Below, one piece after another: positions 34,560 through 46,900 of a DNA stretch of 64,000 nt (the stretch's first letter is position 1; each line of letters begins with the position of its first letter). The notes under the pieces are model-generated. The model did not search any database, was not told the origin of the DNA, and saw only the letters and a list, made by a program, of their open reading frames with translations. The stretch is from NCBI GenBank assembly GCA_030063045.1, contig JAQSEB010000037.1, forward strand, positions 1,364,001 to 1,428,000, in the 5' to 3' direction. Position numbers and translations under genes: made by a program. The stretch comes from Pratylenchus scribneri. Taxonomy: Eukaryota > Nematoda > Chromadorea > Rhabditida > Pratylenchidae.

Positions 34560-35700
34560 TCGGAATTTTTAATTAAAGAATTGACTTTTTCCCATCTAAT
34601 TTGGTACTTTTCGGTTATCCGGATATAGATGGTTTTGAAATGAAGGCTTTCCCTTATTTGGTGATTGTTATTAAGGTTAAGGACACATAAGATGATAAAC
34701 TAGCCCTCTGAATGATCCTAATACCGCATGACATATGGGGGTTAGCATTACCTTTCCTCTCATAGATGACCCAAAAAAATCTGCACCCGGATAATTTAAA
34801 ATTATCCAAATTTTAACCTCACCTTTTTCCATGCTTCCCGTATCCCGTCTGTTTGAAAATTCTTCGTATTTGGAAGATATTGAAAAAGAAGTTAATTTAA
34901 CCGTAATGTTTTGTAATGGTTCAAATTACGGGTCTTGAATGGCAAAATCCTGTCCCCATCACAATCGCCGATCGATTCCCGTATGCCAACACATCAATGG
35001 CCACCAATATTTTGGCTTTTCATAACTAAATCTCTCTCAAATCCTTGTAATCCCTCCATTTTATTGGCTTCTTTGCCATTGAAGGGCCTCTGAATATTTT
35101 TGGCCATAAAGGGTGGCATTCGCGCGCACTGGGCCTCTCCTCGTCAATTCATTGATTTTTGAGACGATCATCTCTCCCTGAAAATGATGTTTTTGGGCCA
35201 AATATTTTGGCCATCATCAATTTCGGCAACTGCTGAAACAATGTTTTGATTTATTTTTGATAACATTGGACGATTAGCTTCCCTTTAAACTTTACTTTTT
35301 ATTCAAGAATATTCTGTCCATTTTTATACAGCATTTCCTTTAGCTTATAATGCTAATGGGCCTCTAATTCTTCACTGACCTGTCGACAATTCAACACCGG
35401 GCATTTCTGCAACCATTCAAAACCAGAAAATTCCTCAACCAAATAAAACGGAAATTCCGTATCGAAAATTCCGCACCTGCTGGCCAAACCCCACATTCTG
35501 AAAATCCCTTACCGTTATTCCGGCTTCGCGAAGTTTCTATCCGCTATGCGACCATAATCTACCTATCCTATCCTAAATCTCCAATCCATATGCTTTTCAA
35601 TAAAATTCAGTTTGGTGGGCTAATTTTAAACCGAGTGCGGAATTGTCGACAACTCCTTTGCTCTTTTCATTGAAAAGTGTTATTTTAGTAACAAAATAGT
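34560..35700. other. Intergenic region between divergent genes
   Basis: No supported gene. Pyrimidine-rich and slightly less AT-rich around 34.9-35.6 kb. It should hold the promoters of the minus gene at 34.5 kb and the plus gene at 35.8 kb. Confidence 0.45.
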
Positions 35701-35778
35701 TTCATATAATCAATTATGCCATTTATTAAATTGATAATATTTCTCTATTTAGATAATCTGGCTTTTCATGTTAAAGAA

Positions 35779-37245
35779 ATGGTCAATTTGACTTCAATAA
35801 AATTGACTCCATTTTGCCTTTTTCCATTTTTGGTATTGCCCAGCTTATTGGCATTTTCTTCAATGACACCGAATGTTTCACCGTTACAATTGACACTCCA
35901 TATGCCCGTTGCTGGCCAAATGACCCCAATTGGTGGAGTGGCCAATCAATTATTGAAACCCGAGGACCGGATTAAGGATTTTCATATGAGGATGAACGAA
36001 AAGCAGTCTCCATCAATTCCAAAAGATCGAAAGGTGAGTTCTCATCTTCTTCTATCTCATTGCCCTTTCCATTGGAATCAAATAGAATTAGAAAAGAAAA
36101 AAGAACAATTGAAAGAATATCCTTAAAAATTTATTATATTTGACTAGTTGCCCAATTGAAATGCTAATTAACTCCCGCCGATGCTTTTAGAAATTTAATT
36201 TTTTAACCGCTAAAGAATTTTATAAAATCCTTTAAACGGTGAAACTTTGATTTAAGAAGCTGTTTTCAATTATAAATTAGTGTGACGAAATTTGAAGCCC
36301 CGATTTTTCGGCTATTATTATAAACGATATTTGTGGCCCTTTTAAGGAAAATATTAAAAAATAATACGACAGCAAAGTTAAATTTAACGCTGAAGAAAGG
36401 ATTTTAAGCACTTGGAGGATGGATATGGATTTTTGATTTATTAGGCTAACAAACTTTAGATCCCGGCGGATCTATATTTGGCTACAAATTTAGATTTTAA
36501 TTATGGCCGCAAATTCGGAGGCCGCAATTTCTGTTAACCGATAAATTTAAAATTATATTAAAAATAATTAGCGGTTTGCCATAATTAACAAATTTTCAGC
36601 AAGAAGCCACCCTTTTAAAGCAGAATGCACTTGATCGAATCCAAAATACGGCCAATGAATTGGCTCAAGGCAAAGTTACGCCGGGTGAATTACTTCAGCA
36701 AATACCCGCGAAACAATATAACAAAGGTAAGGTGTCAAATTCCGCAGTGTTCGAATTGGTTCGACCTGCACTGGAAATGGACAAACAAAAGGAAGAAGAA
36801 CACATTTTTGAAAAGGAAAAGCGTAAAAAGGAGGAGGAAAAAATTGCATTGGCCGCAACAAAAGTTGTGCTGGAAGAAATGAAAAAGAAGGAGAAAAAGG
36901 CGGTGAAGGAGGCAATTAAAGAGGTGAAGAAGGAAATGAAAATCAAAAATGAATTGAAGAAAATGATGCATCATGGACATGGACATGGGCACAATCATCA
37001 TCATAAAAAAGACAATAACAATTCAGTTGGCAAATTGTTGAAAGGCAAAACACATCAGCATACGGAACATCATAAATTGAAGAAAGCAAATCAAAAGCAA
37101 GCAGGTAATCTTTTTTGGCTTATACTATTTTATATTTTAATTTTATATACATTTAAAACCATGCCATTTAATTAATATCTAATTTAGCCTTCTAGCATTC
37201 TAATTTTTAGAAGCAAATATTCCCCATTTTATTTTAACGTCATAA
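35779..37245 (+). CDS. Secreted Lys/Glu-rich coiled-coil protein with His cluster
   Basis: Exons 35779-36033, 36600-37104 and 37211-37245 give 264 residues. The start at 35779 begins MVNLTSIKLTPFCLFPFLVL, a signal peptide; the frame is open upstream to 35716. Residues about 30-85 are Pro/Met/Gln-rich (LHMPVAGQMTPIGGVANQLL). Residues 86-130 include KVTPGELLQQIPAKQY. Residues 140-200 are a long charged helix of Lys/Glu heptad-like sequence. Then comes MMHHGHGHGHNHHHKKD, a His cluster that could bind Zn, Cu or Ni, then more His/Lys. The last exon adds EANIPHFILTS; AATAAA overlaps the stop. No family is recognised; it is probably extracellular. Confidence 0.75.
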
Positions 37246-37694
37246 ATAAAAACAACTTTTTCTATTTATGAATTGTGGCTTGTGGTTTGGCCTAATATTG
37301 AAAGCCACTTAAAACTCGTTTAATTTGCTCTAATTGATCAATATTATATTATTCATCATATATGGCATGTTCTTTAATATATTTAAAAAATTTAAATTTG
37401 TATTTATTATAAAATATTCAAATTTTGGTATTTGTTCGGTTTGTATTCACTTTTTGGGTCAAATGAGAAAAAGTGAAGATTCCCTGGGTCATTATTATAA
37501 GTCATTCAGGGAAAAGTATTCCTAAATTATCCTAATCTATTCCCTAAAATCCAATGGGGGATCCTGCACCCATTTCGACAAAAAGTTGGTACCTGCAATC
37601 TGTAAGCAGAACAATTACCAAAATTTGATGGATATTTGAATTTGTATGGATTCAAAAGAAATGTAATAAAATGTTAATATAAATCCAAGGTTTT

Positions 37695-38735
37695 ATGGCA
37701 ATTGTTACGCATCCAATCTATAAACCATCTGAAAAATTGTCGAAAAAGAAATCGAAAGGACAAATCCCAAAATTGAAATATCCAAAGGATGTGCACAATT
37801 TGTTGTGGACTGCCGTCTCATTGGGCCGAGAACAGCTGGCAGAAGGAAAAGCAAATTCACCGGTTTTTTATTGTTTAAAAATTTTGTGAAAAATTAATTC
37901 AAATAATTTTTAGATTTGTCTGCTTGAATTCCTTGCCCACATGGTTGGTGGCGCATTTGCCCCTTTCATTGACAGAAAAAGTAAATGGGGATGGATAGGA
38001 TACTTCATTAAAACTTAAAAGCATATTTAGGACTTAATATACATAATTAGCAAATTTATTTTAGTAAATTAGTAAGGTAGCTTTAGTTCGGTTTTAAGAC
38101 CAAAAATGAAATCGAGGATTTTGGGTCCAAAAATCGAAATCGAAACCAAGGATTTTTGGCCCAAAATCCGAAAACGAAACCGAGATTCCGGAATAGGCTT
38201 AAACTTAAATCCGAAATTTTGGTTTAAAACCAACTTTTAACTACCCTTTAAATTAGCCTTATTAAAATAAAAAATGGTGCAGAATTTTATTTTAGCCAAA
38301 ATTTAGTAATAATAAAGATATCAAAAATTTTCCTAACATTGGATTATAATTATGTATAAGCTCTTTCATTTAATTAAAGCATTTTGATATCAAAATAATT
38401 GATCGAATATTTTTGGCCAGAAAGTTTGAAAAAACAATTATTTTTTTTCACTTTTTAGCTAAAAAAATTACTTAGAATATTTTTTAAATCGAATATAAAT
38501 TATTGTTATTTTCGCAGATGAAAAATACATGAATGGACCGCACGGCTTTTTGCATAAAATTCGCCATTATACGATTCCGTTCCTCTCATCCGGATACATG
38601 GCATTTTGGCGAGAAAGTGAGTAAAATATTATTATTATTAAAATTTAATAAATTATTTTTAAAGAATTGGGCACAAAAGGATTTGAAAAATATGAGAAGA
38701 GAGTGAATCCGGTGTTCATCAATCGCGAATTCTAG
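37695..38735 (+). CDS. Orphan 134-aa protein
   Basis: Exons 37695-37862, 37914-37980, 38518-38616 and 38665-38735 are all in phase. There is no signal peptide: the N-terminus is basic (KPSEKLSKKKSKGQIPKLKY). The middle has a moderately hydrophobic stretch (CLLEFLAHMVGGAFAPFI), then HGFLHKIRHYTIPFLSSGYM, and it ends KRVNPVFINREF. The basic N-terminus and one weak hydrophobic segment would fit an intracellular membrane or mitochondrial location, but this is a guess. It lies 450 bp downstream of, and on the same strand as, the His-rich gene. Intron 2 contains a small MITE. Confidence 0.75.
38073..38248. mobile_element. Small hAT-like MITE, CGAAA-rich
   Basis: A 176-bp element with flanking 8-bp duplications TAAATTAG (38065-38072, 38249-38256). 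The ends are imperfect inverted repeats (TAAGGTAG... with GGTTTTAAGACC, and AAGGGTAG... with GGTTTTAAACC read from the right). The interior is made of degenerate GAAATCGA/ AACCGAGGATT motifs. It is wholly within the intron 37981-38517. Confidence 0.65.
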
Positions 38736-39344
38736 GTGAAATCCTCGAGCGAAATTCATATTAATTTTTCGGATTTTTTCCCATTAAATTTTCGGCATTT
38801 TGTTTTTCTTTTATTTATTCCAAATTTTTCATATATATTTTATTATTATTGATGAGCATTTTCCCATTTAATTTGGGTATAAATTTTATCTAATTCATTT
38901 CAAGAATATTTTTATTTTTGTAATTAAATTTTTCAATCACAATTTTCTGGGAAGCAAATGCCCCACCATTTTTGTAGTCATTTCCATGACTCATATAGTC
39001 ATAGACAAAGTCAACAGTATTTTTAAGATTTTATATTTCTCTACATTTTTGGACAAAAAATTTCGACAGAATTTATTATATTTTTATGCATACATAAAGC
39101 ATTTTAGTAATTAAGTTTTGCTTAATTTAATGTCTTATTAATTCGTTGTTTGGCGTCAAACACTACTCCTCTTTTCTCCTTTCCCTTTTACTTTATAAAG
39201 ATGCGAAAAAATTGGAGAGACAGAATGATAAAATGAGAAAAATATTTGCTTTCCCCTTTCCCTTTCTTCATTCCCTGCCTGCTTCCCATAAAATTTTCCT
39301 TAGAATTCTCCCACTTTCTATATATACGACCTCAATTTTCTGCC

Positions 39345-39615
39345 TTCGATCGCTTGGGCCGGTGTGCCCCAAAGGCGGAGAGGAGGGCGCCGCACGGGCG
39401 GTAAGGAGTTGTGTGTGTCCCGTTCCCGTGTTGACAGCACGACGCGATCATTGGCAAATCCGGGAAAGATGCCATCTGGTCTCACCCTGTGGGGACTGCT
39501 GGGGAGGAAACTCGATTTCAGGGACCACGGCGTCTTCCACAACTCTATTTCCCAGGCCTGGAACACTGCCGGACAAAGTCCAAAGTGCCTCGCTTTCCGA
39601 TGAAGCAGGCGATCG
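39345..39615. other. GC-rich island in AT-rich DNA
   Basis: About 270 bp of strikingly higher G+C and CpG content than everything nearby. Long frames are open on both strands: a plus frame from ATGCCCCAAAGG-like context, and minus frames with WEIELWKTPW or EALWTLSGSVPGLG. No domain, signal peptide or clean splice pair was recognised. It could be an exon of an unrecognised gene, a foreign insert or a CpG-type promoter. Confidence 0.5.
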
Positions 39616-40009
39616 ACCCATTTTTTTCATTTCAATTTTAATAAGTCCTCTTGTTTAGAATAAAAAGTAAAACTACATTTTTAATAAAATGGAATTTAGT
39701 CCATAGTCATTTTCGGCTATTATCGGTCGAAATTTTTTTAAAAATTCTTTGTATTACATTTTTATTATACATATACTTATATTTTTGGATTAGAATCTTG
39801 TGACCAATTTTTCAGGTGACGTTTTTCAAAGGAAATTTTTCCGACGAAAACAATTTTAATAAATTGTCTTAATCAATTCCTAAAATGTTTTTCAGCCCCT
39901 GAATTCATTATTTCAATACATCAAATATGTAGTTTGCCACGTCTCAATCTGTCCTATTTAAAATCTCTTTTTCATTTCATTTTCATCATTTAACATAAAA
40001 TTTACTAAA

Positions 40010-43000
40010 ATGTTCTTCTTCATATTCCTTCTTCTTCTCCAACTTCGAAACTGTGCTACATCTTTCGAGAGCTCAACAACTGATTTTGAAAAACTGGCGA
40101 TGAAAAATGGCACATTCCTTTACACCAAGGATGGGAATTTGGAATATAGGTAGGTGGGCAAATTTTTTAATTTTATGCATTTGGGAAATTACAATATATG
40201 AACAGAACATAAAGATCTCACTCACCGAGTTACGAGTTTCATCTTTTCACTCCCATCGACTATATTAACTAATTTTTAAGAAGTTTATTTTAATTAAAAT
40301 TTCGCAATTTGCTTCCTGAAACCGATCGTAACTATCCATACAAATTTTCAAATTAAATAATGGAATTTTGCCTATTCGATTTGTTTTGGATAAATATTGG
40401 TCTTGAGGATCAATCAAAATTCAAAAATACGAATAATAATTTCACTTTTTTTATTGCACATGTTATTTCAAATTCCATCGTGTCAAAAAAATTATCCAAA
40501 TTTTTGCATGAAAATTCTTTAATTTTATATTTTTTTAAATACAGTTTCGACTCTGAGGGCGCTTTTCTTGTTGATGGTAATCCAGAAGATACACAGAATA
40601 AAGCCCAATTCAAGCCAACTTTGTTCTTTATCGAGGAAAAGGAAAATCGTCAAGTGTTCAATTTGGACGGTGAATTTTTATATTTTTGATCAAAATAAAA
40701 TTTATTTCAGTTTGTGTCGATTTTTTAGACAATAATGGATCAATAAAAATTTTAAATGGAGAGTAAGTAGTCGCAAAAATAATTATAATACAATTTTAAA
40801 CAGTGTTCTCATCTGCTATAATAGCCAATTGAGTAAAGAAGAATTGAAGAAGGCACGGAATAATTCGAAAGAATTAACACAAAATGCCACGTATGCCATG
40901 AAAAAAATTAAAAGATATTGCCAAAAAGAAAAAGGAGAAAAGCGGCAAGGCATCAGGGTGAATTTATGCACATTTTTTAAATTTACATATTTTTCCACAT
41001 ACTAGAGTTGGAATACGGGATTCCAATACCTATTCCATAATTAGTATTATATAAAAAGCAAAAAAGGAAAAAATAATGTTATTTTATAGATTATATTCGA
41101 AAGAAAAGAACCAGCCATTTATCAAGTATTCACCAGTGTAGATCAACGCGGTATCACAATTTATGCCTCGGATTTTGTGGAGAATGAGGTGAAAGTTTAT
41201 CGGAAGAATAAAGTGGCAAAACATTGCATTCGATTTGAAATGGGCCGAATGCCGCCAGATATTGGGGATGTGCTTGATCAGCAGGAACAAGTCCAGGATG
41301 CAATTCGCTACATTCTCTTCGATGCTGAAGCCAAAAATCACACTGATAATATGACGGATTTACTGAAGGATTATCAGAAAATAACGCTGAAAGTTGAGGA
41401 TGTGGTCAGTTGAAAATTTATTTATTAGAAATAAATCTTAACAAAATTCATTCAATTTTTTTGAATTAAATAAAATTGTTAGAACATGGAATTAATTATT
41501 CATAGATTTTTTAAACCTAATTAGAAATTGGAAAATAGGTGGAATTATTCTAACCAGGTGGAATTATTCTAACCAGGCGGAATTATTCTGACCAGGCGGA
41601 ATTATTCTAACCAGGCGGAATTATTCTGACCAGGCGGAATTATTCTAACCAGGCGGAATTATTCTAACCAGGCGGAATTATTCTAACCAGGCGGAATTAT
41701 TCTAACCAGGCGGAATTATTCTAACCAGGCGGAATTATTCTAATCAGGCGGAATTATTCTAACCAAGCGGAATTATTCTAACCAGGCGGAATTATTCTAA
41801 CCAAGCGGAATTATTCTAACCAGGCGGAATTATTCTAACCAAGCGGAATTATTCTAACCAGGCGGAATTATTCTAACCAAGCGGAATTATTCTAACCAGG
41901 CGGAATTATTCTAACTAGGCGGAATTATTCTAATCAGGCGGAATTATTCTAACCAAGCGGAATTATTCTAATCAGGCGGAATTATTCTAACCATGCGGAA
42001 TTATTCTGACCAGGCGGAATTATTCTAACCAGGCGGAATTATTCTAACCAGGCGGAATTATTCTAACCAAGCGGAATTATTCTAACCAGGCGGAATTATA
42101 TCAGAATAGGCGGAATTATTCTAACCAAGCGGAATTATTCTAATCAGGCGGAATTATTCTAACCAGGCGGAATTAAAAATCAGAATAGGCGGAATTATTC
42201 CTAAAAAAGGCGGAATTATTCTAACCAGCCAGAATTAAAAATTAGAACAGACCTAATTAAAAAGAGGGTTTAATTTAATAAGAGTCTTTTTTTTTTAATT
42301 TTAAGTCAACAGAATGGATTGTTTAATTTGTATTAACCCAAATGTGTTTTTCTCTCTTGAAATATTAATTTAAATTTGCAACATATTTCAGACCCGAGAC
42401 GTTGTTTTGAAGACTGTGGATATGGCTGCTCATGAAGATGCTTACGCCTATGGCACACAAAAAAATCGCATTTCCAAGCGTTTATTGGGGTAATTTCGGA
42501 AATAGAGATATCGAATTCATCAAATTTCAGCGTTCTGTGGAATCAAACGGAAGAAGGCGATTCTGTAAAATATCCACCGGAGAATCGAACCCGTGAATTT
42601 TTCATCAGCGAATGGCTTTATCGCGATATGATTCCCAATGTACAATTGCAATTTTGTCAAATTTTCCTCCCGATTTTCAGTTAAAAACGGATAAAAACTT
42701 CAAAAAACCGAATTGGCTGGAATTGGAGAATCTTGATATTTATTACTTCGCTTTACAGCATGTTAATTTCTCTTTTGTGAGTATTTTATTTTTTTATTTG
42801 CATTTTTGGGTGAAAACTGCCTTATTATTTTACTTAGATAGGGGTCAAATAATAATGTCAATAAATTGAATATAAATTAATTTGGCAAATATCAATCTCT
42901 TTTTTTGTGGCACGACAATTCGTCAGTGCACCAATTTGAAAGTGATTTAATTTTCGCAAAAACGATAAGTATTTAGGAGTTTTCGTGATGTAGAATCCGA

Positions 43001-43988
43001 ATATCGTATTCATTATTCAATAAAATAATTTTCTAAACTGTTATCGGTCAACAAATCGGTTTTAAAAAATTGAACTTTGGTGATTTGGGACTGACAATTC
43101 AGGAAATCATTTTTAATATGACATTCGGATTCTCTATCATCGAAAATCTCTAAATATAAATACTATTTTTGCGAAAATTAAATCGTTGCCGAATTGTCGC
43201 ACTGATGAATTGTCATGGAACCACTTTTTTCTTTTTAAAGTAAATGAATATTAGAAGCGTAAATATCAACCAATCTTTTTATTTTATTCCTAGAATATAA
43301 TTTATTAAAAATTTCTCCTAGAATGGTGGCAATATTTTCCCATGCCGTGCGGAATGGGTCGATTTGGAGAAATTCCAAATGGAAGTAAGTTTCTCTAATC
43401 TAACCTAAAATGTTTTGTCTATCTTATTAGCGCGATTTCTACCATTCGGAAATTAATAAATTCTTCAGTCCCATAAATATTGCCTATACAGTTGGATTGG
43501 TTGGCTGGAAAAAGGAGGAGGAACGAGGATTTGGGCCAGGCTACAAGAAGAAGGGAAAATTCGGGCCAAGTGATGAGGAAATTGAAAAACTTTTGTATGT
43601 TTTGCCAAAAACGAAAGGATTCATGGATATGGAGGAAAGATACATCAAAAAATTTGGAAATGCCGAAATGCTGCCAAATGTGAGTATTTTAAAATTATTT
43701 AATGGTAGAAATAATTTTAATTTTATTTAAATAATTATTTAATTAAAAATAAATATTAAATGTCATTAAAAATCCATCTTTTAAAGATGAACTGATTCCC
43801 ACATTTTCATTTATTATAATTTTTTTTAGGAAACTTTCCACAAATTTGAGGACTATTACACCCCGCTGCAATTGAACAACCAAAAACCGTTGGGCGAAAT
43901 CACCGTCAAACAATTGGTTTTTGTTTGCGCCGATCATACCTTCAATTTGCCGCATGTCGCCTCATATGTGGAGGGCACTGGCATTTAA
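40010..43988 (+). CDS. Secreted 519-aa orphan protein
   Basis: Eleven exons: 40010-40149, 40545-40669, 40711-40762, 40804-40957, 41090-41404, 42392-42489, 42531-42639, 42681-42776, 43322-43384, 43431-43679, 43830-43988. All phases fit. The signal peptide is MFFFIFLLLLQLRNCATSF. Landmarks in order: KNGTFLYTKDGNLEYSFDSE; FIEEKENRQVFNLD; a Lys-rich helix ELKKARNNSKEL; IIFERKEPAIYQVFTSVDQR; HEDAYAYGTQKNRISKRLLG; REFFISEWLYRDMIPN; WLELENLDIYYFALQHVNFS; IFPCRAEWVDLEKFQ; KKEEERGFGPGYKKKGKFGP; and FVCADHTFNLPHVASYVEG at the end. Six mostly well-spaced cysteines suggest a folded extracellular protein. I recognise no family. One intron carries a minisatellite and another a MITE, neither of which disrupts splicing. 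Confidence 0.88.
41537..42250. repeat. 19-bp tandem array, GCGGAATTATTCTAACCAG
   Basis: About 35 units, most exactly 19 bp, with variants CCAAG, TCAGG and CTGACC. Near the right end are interruptions of TCAGAATAGGCGGAATTA type, which match the second half of the 44-bp unit at 1856-2880 on the other strand. It fills most of intron 5 (41405-42391). Confidence 0.97.
42907..43224. mobile_element. Long-TIR MITE, copy 2
   Basis: Two arms of roughly 100 bp are inverted copies. Left: GTGGCACGACAATTCGTCAG, then GATTTAATTTTCGCAAAAAC and GAATCCGAATATCG. Right, read inward: GTGGTTCCATGACAATTCAT, then GATTTAATTTTCGCAAAAAT and GAATCCGAATGTC. The centre has ATCGGTCAACAAATCGGTTT. T-runs at both flanks hide the target duplication. 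It lies in the intron 42777-43321. Confidence 0.8.
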
Positions 43989-46900
43989 GATGACACAATT
44001 TTGTGAATTCGATTATGAAAATCCATTCCCCAATTCAATCTGACATTATTAACCTTTGATGAAATATAATTTTTGAATGAATAAAATTGATTTATGATTT
44101 TATGTTCATTTTAATTGTTCACATACCGTATTTCCCCATTCACTCTCAATAATTATAATTACTAATACAATAAAACCCTACCCTCAATTTTGAAGAACCA
44201 TAGCTTTCTTCTCATATCATGGTGAACTTTACTGCAAAAAAATTTTTTATTGCATTTTCAAAGCTCTACAAAATCCGCCATAATTCATTCAAATATCCAT
44301 AAATTAATCAGTTAAAGCCTTAATTTTCCCAATTTTGGGACTTGAAAAATAATTCCCCATAGGGAATTAAATGAGCATTTATTGTAATTTTTAAATCATA
44401 CTTATTTAAATCATGTCAAAAAAAGCCGACATTTTTATTATTCCCTTTTTGGCTTGCATTTCTACTGAATAAGTCTTTTCTATTCTAATGTTTCCCCCCA
44501 TTGTTCCATCTTCCAAATTGCTAAATGACAATTTTGGCACAGCTGCTTCATTCAACCACCCCACCCCCTCCAACCACTAACCTCAAATGCAAATAATCCC
44601 TCCTCTCTCTCCCTTTCCATTCCATTCATCAAGGACCTGTCACTCACTTTTGTGGTGGTTGTGCTCATCGCTCGATGCTGGGGCCAATGGCCATAAGTCT
44701 ATATGCGAAGAGGATAATGATCCTACTCCCCCACCTTCTATTGGAAAGGGGCATGGAATGGCAATTTGCTTCCCTCCTAAATTGAAATCCAGAGAGGAAG
44801 TTGGCTGCTGCCATTTGCGAGAATTGGACGGAAGGAAGATCCGATTAATTGGATGACAATTCGTTGAAGGGGAGGGCCTGACCATTTGGCCAAACACTGA
44901 CAGAATAAGGCGAAAGGGGGCAGTCAATCATCGTCATTTTTCTCCAATATTGGATTATTTTGGACAAATGAATGAATTGGGATATTGGAGGGAAGGTGAC
45001 CATCAATCCTGGGCGAAATATGCTCCTACTGGCCATAAAATTGCGGTACAAATTGCTGGACAATTTTATAAATGATTAATTGCAAAATTGGGGTCAATTT
45101 GCTTATATTTATATTGAGATTGAAGGAGGAATCAATTTTTGATTAAATATTATGAAAAAAAAATTTATTTTTTTCTTATACCGTATACATATATACTTTT
45201 CTCGCTCTATTAATTCCCCATCCTCGATTTATTAGGATTTACAGCTTCCAAAGTAAATTTAAAGAATATTTTTATTGCCCTTTCTTTATTCCCTAAACTC
45301 TACAAAATCAGAGCTAAAATTTATTAAAAAATGTCCATAAATTAAAGAAGTAGACCTTCAATTTCCTAAAATTTTTGAGAAGTTAATTTTCTATTAGGTA
45401 TTAAAAAAGCATATACGATATTTTAATTTTTGTTGGCATTTTGCCCCTGCAAAATGGCTCCTTTCGGAGGAATAAATTTTCCATTCCAAATTCAGAGTTA
45501 ATTTTTTAATTGTTGATAAGTAATTCTCATTACAAAAGCAAAAAGTAATTTAAAATAACTTCATTTCGGGGAATTTCCTCCAAATTCTTCATCCAACCAA
45601 TTTCCTCTTTCCTATTTTTGCGCGACGATCATTTGCGCTTGTCCACCTGTTCCCCATCCCAACCACAATATCCAATTTATACGAGCCTGGCCCTAGCAGC
45701 TGCATAAATAATAAATTTGCAAGTGGCCAAAATAGGCTAAAAATAATTTTCCATTGGCATAAATAACTAGCCAAAGAGAAGCCGACACCCTGTTGAAATG
45801 TGTTTGTTTAGTTTTGTGGCCAATTAGCAATTTTGTTTGACACCAAATTTTAGAGGGAACAAAGAGACAGAATGACCAACTAAAACGCTAATTGGTCAAA
45901 GTGAGGGCACATAATTTGTTAGTCCTCCTCCACTATTTATGAATGGAAAGTGTCTCCAAATTCAAAACGGGTTTGTCGCCTTTTGTTTGCCATAATTGGC
46001 CAATTTTTAATTATTTATTATTCATTTTGGCTTTAGGCAATTTGTAAATCATTAATATTATAAATTTAGTGACAATTTATTTAAAAATATTTATTTGCTT
46101 TCATTTTATTTTCTAAATTATATTCAAAAAAAATAAATATTAATTAGGAAAATTATTTCTAAACGGCCTTAACAAAATATTATGACTTATTTAATTTAGA
46201 CTTATTAGGATTTCTTGTATTGCCAGATAGGAAACTTAAGGTTATCTGAGGCCCTAAAATTTCGATTTTGGCATAAAAGTTTTTTTTTGAAAATTAATAT
46301 AAAAATATACAAAATTTACTGTTACAATAAAATTCTGCAAAAAATACAAGTATTTTACTCCAATTTTACTATTAATTTCCATCTTGCTAATCTCGGCGTT
46401 TCATCCTTTTATGGCATTAATTTTCTTTTTTTCTAATACCCCATATCAATATCCCTAGTAAAACAAGGAACTATCCTCGGCTCTCATTATCGAAATTTGA
46501 ACCTCCCAACCTCATTTCGGTGGCCCCCATTCATTTTCCTATTTGTCTCCATGCCATTGTTCTTCTTTCCTCTTTTCCCTGCGCTTCCTTTTCGGCATTT
46601 TCCCATTAACTCGGAGGAAGGAAGGGGACATTAAAAAGAGCCAAGGCCCCCTGTCTCTGCGCATCCCCTCCCCTTCTGCCTTATTCCAATTGTTTTTTTT
46701 GCTGTCATTTTTCAAAGGAGTAGAAAAAATTTTCTATTCTCATTCTCAGGTTTTTCATCAATTTTTACTCTTTTTTCCATTAAAAAAATAATTTTAAATT
46801 AATTTTTTAAAGAGTTTTGCCATCACCCAAATTTCCCTCTGTGCAAATTTCCTCCTAAATTCCCTCTTAAAATCGGTCAATTCTTCGGAAAATTTGTTGG

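Noticed and set aside
39146..39658. 170-codon plus-strand frame
   Set aside because: It crosses from AT-rich to GC-rich DNA without coding character in the first part and has no recognisable domain; only the GC-rich island is reported.
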